Origin: Sarcocystis neurona
Lineage: Eukaryota > Apicomplexa > Conoidasida > Eucoccidiorida > Sarcocystidae
Direction: 5' to 3'
Length of the DNA stretch: 64,000 bases
Assembly (NCBI GenBank): GCA_000727475.1
Contig: KL647292.1
Location: forward strand, 2,445,186-2,509,185
Shown here: positions 49,001 to 59,939 of the stretch, piece by piece
Layout: the number at the start of each line of letters is the position of its first letter
How positions within the stretch are numbered: position 1 is the first letter of the stretch
Program-made: the position numbers and the translations under genes
Notes under the pieces: model-generated
Seen by the model: only the letters and a program-made list of their open reading frames with translations
Told to the model about the DNA's origin: nothing
Database searches by the model: none

Positions 49001-52000
49001 CGAGAAGCAGAGGAACGAAGAGGAGCTGCTGCTCCGCCTGTTCGCCAGACAAGTAAACACGGCAGGCCACCAGCAGCAGCTGCTGCAGTAGAAGTAGAAA
49101 ACGCAGACACGCGGGCACCAAGTATACCAGGACCAGCAGCTGCAGCCGCTGCAGCTGGCGTAGCAGGAGCAGCAGGTGCAGCAGCGTCCATAGGACTTGG
49201 AAGACCAGAAACAGCAGCAGGTGCGTGCGAAGAAGCAAAGATGGCGCCAGGAGGACGAGCTGATTGCTCAGCAGGCGCTCTGCGCTGCTGCCCATGCTGC
49301 TGCTCCTGCTCCGGCGGCTCCTGCTGCAGTCGGTGCTGCTGCTGCTGAATGTCGAGCATCTCTGCCTCTTCCAACGGCGTCCCTAGATCTTCTTCTGCTG
49401 CAGCCGCTGCCCACCCAGAAGCAGCAGCGGCACTCCCTTGGGCAGTCACAAGACGACTAGCAGCACTAGCAGCAGGCGCGGAAGCAGCATACGCCGCATC
49501 AGCAGCGGGAGGGGGCGCCTCAGCCGTACACAGATCAGCAGCAGCAGCGCCAGTGCCAGCAACAACGGCAACAGCACTGGACCCTCGGCCAGTCCCTGCA
49601 GCTGCAGTAGCTTCGAAAAAAGAAACAGTTCTCTCCGACGCCCGTCTCTTGGGCATGTGCCGCGCCTGAACAGCAGCCGTCTCCTCTTCTGCTGCCTCGG
49701 TCCACTTCCCTTCGTCCCCTGCGTCGTCATTACACTCCTCCCATTCGCTCTCGTGTCCCCGCTTCCCGGCTACGAGATGGGGCTGCTGCTTGTGCGGCAG
49801 CTGCTGCTTCTGCTGCTGCTGTTGCTGCTTCTGCCGTTGCTTCTCACGCAGGCGTCGCAGCAACACCCGCACGTCCTGCCGCTTACGACTGCGGCAGACG
49901 GGACGCCAGAAGCAGTTCCAGTCACCTGCGGCGCGCTCCTGCAGCTGAATACTCTCCCGTGCTGCAGCGTCGAAGAGACGAGACGCCGGAATCCTCACGC
50001 CCAGCACTGGTCCGTCCGCTCCTCCGTCCCCCATCCCCTGTTGTCCCTCCTCGAGAAAATGCTGCTCCTGCTGCTCAAGAAAACGCTGCTGCCGCTGCTC
50101 TGCTGAGGCCTGCGTTTTTTTCCGCTGAGACTGCTGCTGCTCCTGTTGCTCCTCCGTCTCCTCGCCGTGTTGCTGCTGTTGCTGTCCGTTTCGACTCTTC
50201 CGCTGCTTCTTGCTCTGCTGCCTCCGCGGATGCTGCACTTGCTGCTGTGGCAGGCGGTGCTGCAGCAGCAGCCGCGGTTGCGCAGAGGGGACTCCAACAA
50301 GACGCCGGGTGCGTGGAGGGAAGGGGCCCAAAAGCGGCGGCAGCAGCAGCTCCAGCGGCAATACGATATCGGCAGCAGCTGCAGCAGCGGGAGCAGCAGC
50401 AGGGGCATAGCAGCAGCCATCACGCAGCACTGCTGCTCTTAGCTTCTTCCAGATCTCTCTCCCGTCTATTTCACGCAGCTGCGACGACCTTCTGTTCTGC
50501 ATTAGCTGGTCCTGCGTCTCCTCTAGGATTTGTTTCTGGCCCCCTCTCTCTTCAGGCTTCTGCCCGTCCTGCGGCTGCCGCTCGTTGCCCTGTCGCTGCT
50601 GTCGTGCTTCCTCCGCTTCCAGCTGGTGCGCCGCTGGCTGCAGCACGACGCGACTGGCTGTCTGCTCCGGCGGGTCGCGCTCCTTCTGCTGCTTTTGCTG
50701 ATGCGGAAGTTTCAGCAGCAGCGCCAGGAGCGGCAACGCAAGTGGACCGAAGAGCTCGTACCACACGACGTCATCGACTACGTCAACCTTCACTGCTGCT
50801 GCAGGAACAGCAGCAGCAGCACCGGCTGCTCTCTGCTGCTGCAGAACCCCTCTTTTCTCACTGGACTGCGTCCCCCCCTGCGTTGCACTGCTGTTTCCTT
50901 GCTGCTGTTGCTGCGGAGGCACGGCGCTCATGTGCCGCAGTTGTTCATCGTCCTTTGTCTTCTTGTGGGTTCCGGCCTGACCAGCAGCACGAGCACCAAC
51001 CGCACCCACGAGGAATGCTGCTGCTCTCAAGTGCAGCTCTGCCGTTGCAGCAGCAGCCGGATGCACCCACAGCCACAGCAGACGCTCCTCCTCCTCCTGC
51101 TGCGCTACCTGCTGCTGTTGCTGCCAGTCTTCACGCCCTGTTGCCTGCTGCTGCTCCCGCCGCTCCCGGTCTTCACTCTGATGCACACCACTCGGATGTT
51201 GCTGCTGCTGCTGTTGCATCTCGAAATGCAGCTGTTGGTCACAAATCGAAGCCGGCGCCCGCACAGAATCAGTTGTAGGCTTCCACAAAAATTCCACAGG
51301 CGCTATCAGCACCCTCCTACTACGGTGGTGCTGTTGCTGCGGCTCTTGTGGCTGCTGCTCTTGTTGCTGCTGCTCTTGTTGCTGCTGCTCTTGTTGCTGC
51401 TGCTCTTGTTGCTGCTGCTCATGCTGCTGCTGCTCATGCTGCTGCTGCTCATGCTGCTCATGCTGCTGCTGCTCCCCATGCTGCTGCTGCTCTTGTTGGT
51501 GGTGGTATTCTTGATGGTGCTGCTGTTCTTGGTGTTGCTGTGTTTCCTGCTGCCCCTCGTGCTGCTTCTGTTGCTGCCGCTGCTGCTGTTCGAGAAAGTT
51601 CCCTAGCCTGCAGATCTCTTCATCAATTTGGGGAACCGTGTGAAGAAGAAGCTTTCCCCTCTGCGTACCTGCAGCAGCAGCGCGCGAGAGCAGCAGGGAC
51701 GTGTCAACGCCGCAGCAGTCAAGGACTGCCGCAATAGCTGCTGTGGGGCCGCGCAGCTGCAGCAGCTGCATATAGGAGCGGTCGTGCAGCAACACTTTGC
51801 TTCTGCAGTATCTGTACAGCCGACGTTGGCAGCGTTGTGTGGGGTGGCTAGCCAAACGAAAGCCCCACAGCGACTGCATGTGAAACCGCTTTACGTGGAA
51901 GAAGTGCGTAGGCATCCAGCGTGGATGCAGTAAAGTTGATGAAGTAGCAGCCGCAGCAGGAAGAAGACGACGCGAAGGAAGAGGAGGAGCAGGAGAAGGA

Positions 52001-55000
52001 GTAGCAGGCGGAGAAGGAAGAGAAGAAGCAGAAGCAGCGGGAACAGCTGCAGACGCAGCAGCAGCAACAGCAGCACCACCCAAATCAAACGAGAAAGCGG
52101 GAGCGGCAGCAGTGGAAGGGACGGAAGCAGCTGTCGCAGGAGACGAAGAAGCAGCGACAGAGGGCTGGAGAGGAGGAGCCGCGACAGCAGCAGCACCAAA
52201 AGGGAGAGACAAAGACGCAGGCTGATACGGAAGGGACGAGGACGGATCAGCAGCCGCAGCAGTTCTCCGAACAGCAGCAGCAGCGGCAAGAGCTGCGGCA
52301 GCGGACTCGAGACTATTCCCATAACCAGAAGAAGCGGATATGTATGGAGGAGAAGGAAAGAGAGAAGGAGCTGCGCAGGCTCGGGCGGTGTAGAACTGCA
52401 GCAGATCACGCGGACGGCGGCGATCCTTCCGCACACGACGACTTGCCTGTAAGCAGCAGCAACAGCACCCGGACCCCACACCAGCAGCCACACCAGCAGC
52501 TAGCTCACGCGCCACTACGAATAACCAAATCAACCGCGGACAGCAGCAGCAGGAGGTGGACAGCAGCAGCAGGAGGTGGTGGACAGCAGCAGCAGCAAGG
52601 AAAGCTACAGAGAACGCACCAACAGCAGAAACAGCAGCGGAAGCAGCAGCAGCCACCACACAGCAGTCTACGGGGAAGCGGCGGTGCAGCTATTCTTTCT
52701 CATCGCGTGCCAGAGCGCAGGGAGGCGGGGAGCTGCAGCACGGTGCAAAAAAGAGGAAGACGAGAAGACGAACAAAACGAAGAGGGGAGGAGAGGAAAAC
52801 AGAGGAGATAGCGAAGAGAATAGATGATGTAGAAGAAGAGGAAGAAGAGCAGGAAGCAGAAGAGGAAGAAGGACAGGTATAGAGACGAAAAGAAGAAGAT
52901 ACGGGGATAGGAGAAAGCGTTCGGCGTGAACTTCTGTGGGGTCGAGACTGCTGCAGAGGAGGGGCAGGGCAGTGCATGCCCGAGGAAATCCGTTTATTCC
53001 TCTCCTCACGACAGCAGCAACAGAGACGCATGCAAAGAGAGAAGTATTTCCTTGTTCCTATCCAATCTTCCAACAAACCGCAGAGATACATACGAAGAAG
53101 GAAGCATTTCCGTGGTTCTTCACCAAATCAAATATATACAGAGAGAGAGGTGCTTTCACGAATCTGCCATCAACTCTGGACCACAGTTTGTCGAATGCCG
53201 GGAGAGGCATGCACGGCCACTACCTACATCCTCCGGTGTACATACACTAGTCCATACGCTCATGCATGCAAGTACCTATGGAATGTATGTATCTACATTG
53301 TAGAAGTACATACGAAGAGAGAAACAGAGAAGGAGAAAGAGAGACAGAGGGGCACACTTGTGGTGGACACGCCCACAGACATGTATATCCGTCAAAATGG
53401 AAAAATTCACATATATACATATATATATATATATAAATATACGCCCGTTGAGCAGCAGCAGCAGCAGTACCAGGGCCCCAGCAGCAGTCCACGCAGGAAG
53501 AGAGCACGGGGATAGAGCCAAACCCCTTGAGTCACTTCACACAACGACAGCAGCAGGAAGAGCAGCTGCGAGAAGGACCAGCAACGAAAGGAGGAGAAAG
53601 AAAGCACCGAGCGCCAGCAAGAACGGCAGGCGCAGAAACGGAGGAAGCGCGATAGCGGCAGAAGAAAGGGAGCAGAAGCCGCAGCAACACGGTGCAGCAG
53701 GAGCGCTGGCGAGAGCATCGGGTGAGGCCCAGCAGAAGCCGCAAGGGGAAGAGGTGCAACACCAGGAACAGCAGCAACAGTGCCAAGGCGAGAGGCAGCA
53801 ACAGCAGCAGCGGCGGCAACAGGAGGAGGAAGGCCACGGCAGCGACGACAATTCGCTGCGCAGAATCCGCCAGTGGAGAGCAGCCCCCTCGCACTCGCAT
53901 ATACGCGCTGTACTGCTCTTGCTGCTCACGTGTTCTTACTGCTGCTGCTGCGTTCCTACTGCTGGTGCTGCGGTGCTCCTGCTGCTGCGTCGCTGGTGCT
54001 GCTGCTGCACTGCTGCTGTTTCTTCGTCGCTGCTGTTGCTGCTTTGGCATTTGTGTGGCTGCCAGTAGGATGAGGCTGCTACGAGTGCGTCTGTGCTGCT
54101 GCTGCTGCTGTTACAGCCTCCGCTGCTGCTGGGGGTCCTACTCTGGGCGGCGTTTTCTCCATATCTGCGAGGACGGTGCGCCTGCAGCGACGAGGAATGC
54201 GATAGGGGTTGTAGGACATGCATCGCCTCCGCATAGCAACAGGCAGCTTCTGGAAGGCTCGTTTTGCTGCCGTGTTGAACATGCCAGGCTGCTGCTGCTG
54301 CCCCTCTTCCTCCCCCTCCAGCTCCTCGTCCACCTCCTCCTCTTCCTTCTCTCCTTCCTCCGCTTCTTCTCCTTTTCCCCACCCGGCTCTCAATCTTCTG
54401 CTGTCTGCACTGCTGTCTCTTGCTCTTCTTCGCAGCTGCTGCTGCTGCGCCGGCTGTTGTTGCGCCTGCGATTGCTGCGCCTGCTGTTGCTGCGCCTGCT
54501 GTTGCTGCGCCTGCTGCTGTTGCTGCTGCAGGAGAAGACGGCGGCGTTCCTTGCGGGGCATTTGCTCGAGACGCAGTCGCTGCTGCAGCTGCTGCTGCTG
54601 CGCGCGGAGCTGCAGCTTCTTCTCCTGCAACCTGTTCGGCATCTGCTGCAGGCCCTGCAGCAGCGACCGCAGTTCCGTCTCCCTCGCTCTCACCAGCGCA
54701 GGAATAGATAGCAGCTGCGGCAGGGGGGGCAGCGCTGCTCCAGCTGCTGCAACTGCAGCAGCTGCTGCTGCACCATGCGGGGCACTTGTCTGTCCTGCAG
54801 CAGCAGCTGCGGGGGGGCTTCTTATGCTGCTGCTGCCGCTGCCTGGAGGCGCCAAGAGTTGCTGCAGCTCAGCTGCTGCTGTCCTCGCTGCTGCCTCTTG
54901 CTGCTGCAGCAGTACAGGCGAGCCCCATGCTGCAGAGAGCCGTGGCAACCCAGGCCGCAGCGGAAGTGACAGAGGCTGTGCGAAGCGAGAAACCACCGCA

Positions 55001-55662
55001 GTGCAGAAGCTCGGTCCCCCCGGTTCTCTTCTTCCTGCTGCTGTTCCTCCTGCTGTTGCTCTTCCTCCTGCTGTTGCTCTTCCTCCTGCTGCTGCTCTTC
55101 CTCCTGCTGTTGTTCCTCCTCCTCCTGCTCCTCCCTGTGCTGCTGCGCGTGCCGCTGTCTCGTCTGCTTCAGAGGAACGGAGTGAACCAGCAGTGCCTGC
55201 TTTCCTGCTGCTACGACGAGCAGCCGCCAGCAGCAGCAGAGAAGCAGGTTGCTGCGCTGAGGGGCTGGCTCTCCTACCAGCAGCAGCAGCGGCAGAAGAT
55301 CGCCCCCCGCCATGTTGCCTTTCAGCTCTTGATGTCCCTGCTGCTCCTGCTTCGCGTCCTGTCCTACGGACTGCTGCTCCTGCTGCTGTTTCTGCGGCCG
55401 CTTCTCTATCTCCTGCAGTGGTTCCTCCTCTTGCGACTCTCTCTGCTGCTGCTGATGTTGGCGCTCTTCTTCTCGCTGCTTCTCCACCTCCTGCTCCCTC
55501 CACCGCGGCTGCTGCAGTGACCCCTGCTGCTGTTGCTGCTTCTCCTGCTGGCGCCTCCTCTCTGCGGCCTGCTTCTCCGGATGGCGGCTGAAGCTGACGC
55601 CGCTTCTTCTTCCTTCTGCGCCGAGCATCCACTGCAGCGGCTGCTTCTTCGTCCTCTGCCAT
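39887..55662 (-). CDS. POP1: POP1, protein subunit of RNase P and RNase MRP
   Basis: POP1 is the largest protein of the nuclear RNase P/MRP ribonucleoproteins, which mature tRNA 5' ends and process rRNA precursors; it holds the catalytic RNA. The conserved blocks occur in family order. They are KRAFQKLPVAMRRRCMSYNP at 54.2 kb, RRVRKDRRRPRDLLQFY at 52.4 kb, WMPTHFFHVKRFHM at 51.9 kb, the POPLD region with FGPLALPLLALLL and later RRLPPAKRANY at 48.4 kb, RRLCQIFAATEEDV at 46.35 kb, RPLIGFVTSG at 42.5 kb, SLLRGKGFGVG at 41.2 kb and AAMKAGLVLPRD near the stop at 39.9 kb. I place five coding segments; most joins match in phase. Gln/Ala/Ser-rich insertions make the protein well over 2,600 residues, against about 870-1,020 in yeast and human. 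A sequence gap lies in one intron. Exon(s) between 46.3 and 42.6 kb may be missing. Confidence 0.93.
41039..41188 (-). CDS. POP1: POP1 exon with the RGKGFGVG block
   Basis: A 150-bp exon from acceptor TCGGTGCTGCAG (41190-41189) to a consensus GCGC|GTGAGT donor (41038). Joined to the previous exon it gives FVTSGHHSLLRGKGFGVGCV, the glycine-rich POP1 C-terminal motif. It then continues AAAYLESLRLHLRFFGSS and a Ser tract. Confidence 0.82.
42509..42690 (-). CDS. POP1: POP1 exon with the RPLIGFVTSG block
   Basis: Ends with EHFTAARPLIGFVTSG at a consensus GTAAGT donor (42508), phase 1. It matches the POP1 C-terminal strand with the (I/L)G(F/Y)VT.G motif. The 5' end is uncertain. An acceptor CGCAACAG near 42.66 kb would fit phase 1 from exon 2, but upstream the frame is open into a Gln-rich tandem repeat (42.72-42.81 kb), so the exon may be longer. 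Confidence 0.75.
42716..42812. repeat. 24-bp tandem repeat, ~3.5 copies
   Basis: Unit CCTGCCGCGTCTGCTGCTGC plus GTTT repeats in frame, reading as QETQQQTR-type octapeptides on the minus strand. It lies just upstream of the POP1 C-terminal exon, either in the exon or the intron before it. Confidence 0.8.
45095..45608. other. Assembly gap (514 N)
   Basis: A run of N. It falls in the interval between POP1 exon 2 and the RPLIGFVTSG exon, flanked by CAG-repeat DNA on both sides. The real length may differ, and an exon inside the gap cannot be ruled out. Confidence 0.98.
46305..52446 (-). CDS. POP1: POP1 exon 2 (~2,047 codons)
   Basis: Starts after acceptor TGCTGCTTACAG (52448-52447), phase 0, with ASRRVRKDRRRPRDLLQFY, the expected continuation of exon 1. 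The domain core then reads WMPTHFFHVKRFHMQSLWGF (51.9 kb), VDDVVWYELFGPLALPLL in the POPLD domain, DFPFDYPDAAAG and LPPAKRANYAAAGSLCPF (about 48.5-48.4 kb), and GVPRRLCQIFAATEEDVGGF. The donor is CTTCAG|GTAGAG at 46304, phase 1. Between core blocks lie poly-Gln runs (notably 51.35-51.6 kb), Ala-rich and Glu/Gln-rich insertions. The exon is open throughout, so it may be single, but small introns inside repeat-rich parts cannot be excluded. Confidence 0.88.
51345..51480. repeat. 15-bp in-frame repeat in POP1
   Basis: About eight copies of a TGTTGCTGCTGCTCT-like unit encode EQQQ/HEQQQ repeats on the minus strand. This is the most regular of several poly-Gln blocks between the HVKRFHM block and the POPLD domain. 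Confidence 0.85.
54142..55662 (-). CDS. POP1: POP1 exon 1
   Basis: ATG at 55662 opens MAEDEEAAAAVDARRRRKKK, followed by about 440 residues rich in Ala/Gly/Glu/Gln. Then comes the first conserved POP1 block, FNTAAKRAFQKLPVAMRRR, CMSYNPYRIPRR and TVLADMEK. The exon is exactly 507 codons to AGA|GTAGGA (54141), phase 0. The long N-terminal extension before the block is lineage-specific low complexity; in other POP1 proteins this block lies much closer to the start. Confidence 0.88.
55036..55130. repeat. 18-bp tandem repeat inside POP1 exon 1
   Basis: Unit TCCTCCTGCTGTTGCTCT repeats about four times. In the POP1 frame it reads as Gly/Ala/Thr/Arg repeats; another minus-strand frame gives Glu/Gln repeats. 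All frames are open, a good example of why ORF length misleads here. Confidence 0.8.
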
Positions 55663-56029
55663 ACCTCTGGCACACCCCCGCTACTCCATAAATACTACAA
55701 AGACTGTTCCTGATTTACTTTCGACCCACGCATGCAAATATACATGTGTGCCTATACACCCAGCTACACCTTATCACATACATATATATATCCATACACC
55801 TGCTGCATATATACATATATATGTATTTGTTCACAAAGGAATCTCTGTATTTGAGTTGCAGGTAGTCAGCAGACGAACATCTACATCTGTTTACCACGGA
55901 AAAGACGCCGACACTTACAAGTATACACATATAGAGAGGGAGAGATATTTATGCATATATACATATGTACGTATACGTGTACATATATCCATATATACAT
56001 ATATATGTGTACCTTCAGAGAGGAGTAGT
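55663..56029. promoter_or_regulatory. Possible bidirectional promoter region between POP1 and the + strand candidate
   Basis: This 367-bp (TA)n-rich stretch separates the ATG of POP1 (-) from the ATG of the candidate gene (+). If both models are right, they share this upstream region. No recognised promoter motif is visible to me; the assignment is by position only. Confidence 0.3.
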
Positions 56030-58779
56030 ATGAGTGACCAGCAGATGGCAGGCACGTTGCTACATCTGTTTACGAGAGAACTAGATACACTTATGAGCGC
56101 TTCTACGTATGTGTATATATCTACGCGTGTGGATCACTGCCTTGCACACACAGTTGAAGAGCTTCGGCGAAAGGCTTCTGCTGCAGTAGCTTGTGCCACG
56201 CGTGGCTGCTGCAGCCCTGCAGCAGCATATCCTTATGCCATCTAGTGACCGGCCAACGCCTTTCCAGTGTTGCTGTTGATAAAAAAAGTGGGGCCGCGAC
56301 TCGTTGTGCTCGGGCGTGTGCTGGGAAGTCTCCAGCTGTCCGCATCCCATGTGTTTGGTGGCGCTGCTGCTACCTCGCCTGCTTAAGGCACTACTGCCGC
56401 TGCACGTGCTGCGGCTGCTGCAGAGCTGCTTCTCGAAGGATTGCCTGCCGTCGCTGCGCGCCGCCGTGGCTATGTTTTCTGAACGTTCAACAAACGTGCA
56501 TCGGTGCAACCGTTGCTGCTGCTCGACCTTCTCTCCTGGTTCTTCTTCGCCCGCTGCGCTGCTCCTAGCAGTCTTGCTGGGGAGATTGCTGCTAGTCCGG
56601 GACGGGCCACAGAGGAAGATCGCCTGCAGCAGTCACAACACACTCAGCGGTCTGCTGCTGCGGCTGCTCCTGCCGCCGCTGCGGCTGCTCCTGCTGCCGC
56701 TGCCGCTGCTCCTGCTGCCGCTGCTGGTATTCTAGTGCTAGTGCTGCGAGGCCGTCTACTTCAGCTGGTACTACTGCTGCGCCTGTTGCTGCGGCCCCTC
56801 CAGCTGCTCGCCCGCTGTTGCTGCTCGTGCTGTAGTGCGTCTGCCGCTGCTGCTCTTGCTGCTGCTGCCCTTGCTGATACTGACCCCGTTGACGCGGGAG
56901 CTGCTGATGCTCGTCAGATCCGTCCTGCAGGGGAGTGCTGCAGCAATAGTCGCCTTACAGCCACTGCAGCTGCGTATTATTTAGAGAAAGACTTCGTCGA
57001 CATCTACGCTTTCACATGTACGACCTGCACCAGCGGAAGCTGCTGGCGGGATACGCGGAGTCGCAGAGCAGCACACGCATGAAGAGGTGGAATAACGTGT
57101 CTCCTTCAATGAGGTGGAAAAGACGAAGCGTTTTGCTGCTCGAGGCGCCTGTTACTGCTGCAATTGCTACTGCAGACTCTCTGTGCTGCTGCTGGGGCAA
57201 CTGACCGCTGGCTTCGCTGCTGCGATTTCGGCTGCCCGCCGCGCGCCTCCGGTTTACGGACACCGCAACCGCGACGACGGCTCGCACAATGTGTGGGGTG
57301 ATGAGCAGGGGACTGCAAGGCACCAAAAAAGGGGGTTTCGGGCTGACGGAAGGAAAATTCGACTAGCACCTCACGTTGTTGTCCAAGTGTGCCCACGTCT
57401 CATCTCTCTGTGCTGCACGACGCATGCATCCGCATCGATACCAGCAGCAGTGCGCCCGGTGCAGCAGCAACAACAGCAGTAGCCGTTGCAACCCGGCTTC
57501 CGCCTCCTTCTGTGGCAGTGTGTAGGAGCAGCATGGAGTCAGCAGTGTAGCGCATACGACGGTGCCCATGACGCTCACCTACGGGACGTATCTATCTACG
57601 TACATATACTATACGTCTGTGTATTCGTACGTGGACCGATCTCTGGTTAGATACTCGCATGTACCGATGGTAATGAAACACAGGAAATATATACGTATAT
57701 ATACAATATAAATATACGTATACGTACTGATGTTTTAAGGGGTGGAAATTGAGCTTAGAAGTTACATGTGTATTGCATAGACGTCGACAGAGATGTGTGT
57801 ATATATGTATGCACGTGTTCACGGGTATATATACATATGTGGACACGTATATAGAGGGAGAGGAAATATACATGCACGTGGATATATGTGCACGTATGGA
57901 CACTTAAAAGGTGAAGGCTGAGGTTGTAAAATATATAGATGTAGATAGGGATGGGTTGGTGTACGTATATGTGGGTGAATGTATACGTATTAGCGGGTCA
58001 CACGGGATGAGGGCGGTCACATGTATATTATCAGCGGTACCTGCTCCTCGGCATCGCTTGTGTATGCATCGTGGAAGAAGAAACAGGAACAGGATTACAG
58101 CTGGCTCCAACGAAGTGCCCGTTTCTCGCGCTGCACGTGCGCCTCCACTTTGTGTACAGGGCGGGTCCCGTCTGCGTAGGCTCACCGTCAGTAGCCTGAC
58201 GTGTTTCCTCCGGCTGCTGCTGCTGCTTCGGACGCTTGTGCTGCCGTGTTCGAGTAGCTGGCAGGGTGGTGTTGGCTACTGGTTCGTTTACGGCTGCTTG
58301 TGCTACCGCTGCTGCTGAGACCGCTGCTGCTGCTGGGCAGTGTGTGCCTCTTCCACACACACAGACACAACGCGTCGAGGGTGTGCTGCTGCTGCATCAG
58401 GACAGCCCTGTTGCAAGTGTTGGGTGCTACGGTTGCTGCTATCACTGCTGGTGCGTCTGCCGCTGCGATTCCTGCTGCTGTGCTGCTGCCGTTGCTGTAC
58501 GCGGGTTACAGCTGCTGTTCCTGCTGTTGCTGATGGTGCTGCTGCTCGCACGTTGCACGTGGTGATGCGCCAACTGCGGACGTGGTGCGGCAGCTGCGCT
58601 GCTGCATCATCCACATTAGCGTCAAGACAGGCAACTACCGAGAGCCCGTGAAGCCAAGGCCACACATAAAAAAGATGCCGGAGAGAGGAGCGCGCAAGAG
58701 AGAAAGAACAAGCAGATCCTGCCTGAGAACGCATCACACTGCGCAAATAGAGCCGAGTCTATCGTTTGTTACCTGCTAA
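56030..58779 (+). CDS. Candidate multi-exon gene of unknown function
   Basis: Several segments look coding on the plus strand. Exon 56030-56106 has an ATG, GTLLHLFTRELDTLMSAS and a GTATGT donor. Exon 56970-57086 begins after CCACTGCAG, encodes LFRERLRRHLRFHMYDLHQR, then KLLAGYAESQ, and ends at GAAGAG|GTGGAA. Exon 57176-57297 begins after GCTACTGCAG with LLLGQLTAGFAAAISAARR and GHRNRDDGSHNVWG. These three join in matching phase. Further right are 58035-58164 (YLLLGIACVCIVEEETGTGL, QLAPTKCPFLALHV) and about 58563-58779 (VVRQLRCCIIHISVKTGNYR, stop TAA), whose connection is not resolved. The glycine-rich hydrophobic stretch followed by RNRDD..N faintly recalls Tim17/22/23-type membrane proteins, too weak for a call. 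The minus strand at 57.0-57.13 kb also has a plausible exon, so strand is not certain. Confidence 0.4.
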
Positions 58780-59939
58780 CCCTCCTCAACGCGCGGAGCC
58801 AAACCAGGTACCGCGGCTCTCTTCCTCTCTCCCGAGCGCGTGTATGTAGTAGTCGTTCTCAGCGGCTGAAGCCAAAGGAGCTGCTGCCGCTCTTTCTCTC
58901 TCTCCCCCTCCGTCTTTCTCTGCGTGAACCTACATCTGGGGATCCACTCATGCTTTGAGTGTTTACAGCGTCCATAAATCCAAAATTATATCTGTCTTTC
59001 TAACCCTAGAGGCGTAGAGATCCACAGCTGAACACGTATAGATGTCTGCGTATCTCTTTGTCCCCAGGAGGTGTATGTGTCTGTGCGTGTGTACCTGTGT
59101 GTTCACGTATATGCAGTAGTATACGTAGAACGACCTTCGCACGTCGAATACGTGCGAAGGTGTGTGCGTACATGCCAGGCTAACTACACATTATGTGGGT
59201 TACCTCTTTGAGGAAGAGCGTAAATTGAATCGAGTTCAACGGAAGCAGAGCAGACACCAAGCAGCATTGACAAAGGAACGATCGCCTGTAAAACACCAAC
59301 AGCAACTGTCGCAGGAAGTCCGAGCAGCAGCGGAAACCGATGCGGGGGTCAGTAGAACCACATCCAGAGCAGCAGCAACAGCAGAGGAAATTGCAGCAAG
59401 AGCAGCGGCACGAGCACTAGGAGTACCAAGGGATCAGCAACAGATGCGTGGTGCACCGCTGGAAAACTGAAGTATCTGTCCACGAGAACAGCAACAGGAA
59501 CGTGCAGGTCAGCAGCCGCAGCATGGCGGCAACATCACCACGCCGCAATAATCCGAGAGCACCAGCAAAGCCGCACAGGCAAACGCCACCTCGACAGCAT
59601 CCACATACTAGTTAGTTCTTCTCCACCGCAACGCAGATAAGTACAAAGATCTATACTATACGCATAATATATATATAAGCCTGTCTCCTCTCTCCTCTCT
59701 CTGTAATACACCCATATTACGCGTGCGTATCTGTTCCCGGCTTTAAACTAGACGCATATTCTCTATCATATCCTCCTACCTTACAGTGCATATATATGTA
59801 TATATATATGCATCTATATGTCTTAGATAGCTAAAAATAGAGTAGACGCATACAGTCGATGCATAATTCCTCCTCGCTTACAGGGCACATATCTACATGT
59901 GTATGTGCCATATAACTAAGGATAGACTACTGTACGAAT
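58780..59939. other. Spacer before the RidA-family gene
   Basis: Contains one mixed frame at 59162-59470 (+): EEERKLNRVQRKQSRHQAAL, then Ala/Gln-rich, stop at 59468. It could be an upstream exon or a short gene but has no recognisable domain. A perfect hairpin lies at 59134-59160 just before it. The rest is TA-rich with scattered CAG repeats. Confidence 0.4.
59134..59160. repeat. Perfect 11-bp inverted repeat, 5-nt loop
   Basis: CCTTCGCACGT, loop CGAAT, then ACGTGCGAAGG. GC-rich stem, unlike the surrounding TA-rich spacer. It could form a stable RNA hairpin in a 5' leader if transcription of the right-hand gene starts upstream. Confidence 0.85.

Noticed and set aside
49959..51278. Long plus-strand open frame (439 codons) opposite POP1
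   Set aside because: Ala/Arg/Ser-rich translation of CTG repeats antisense to the conserved POP1 frame; no domain and no splice logic.
54218..55591. Plus-strand open frame of 457 codons
   Set aside because: Antisense shadow of POP1 exon 1; Cys/Ala/Leu runs from CTG tracts.
56121..56345. Minus-strand frame with HAWHKLLQQKPFAEALQLCV, resembling a repeat of class C VPS proteins
   Set aside because: It meets a stop soon after and no further VPS-type exons lie before POP1; it overlaps the region of the plus-strand candidate. Likely chance.
57318..57380. FRADGRKIRL on the plus strand, resembling an RNase PH/exosome start motif
   Set aside because: The sequence after it lacks the strands and motifs that must follow in that family.
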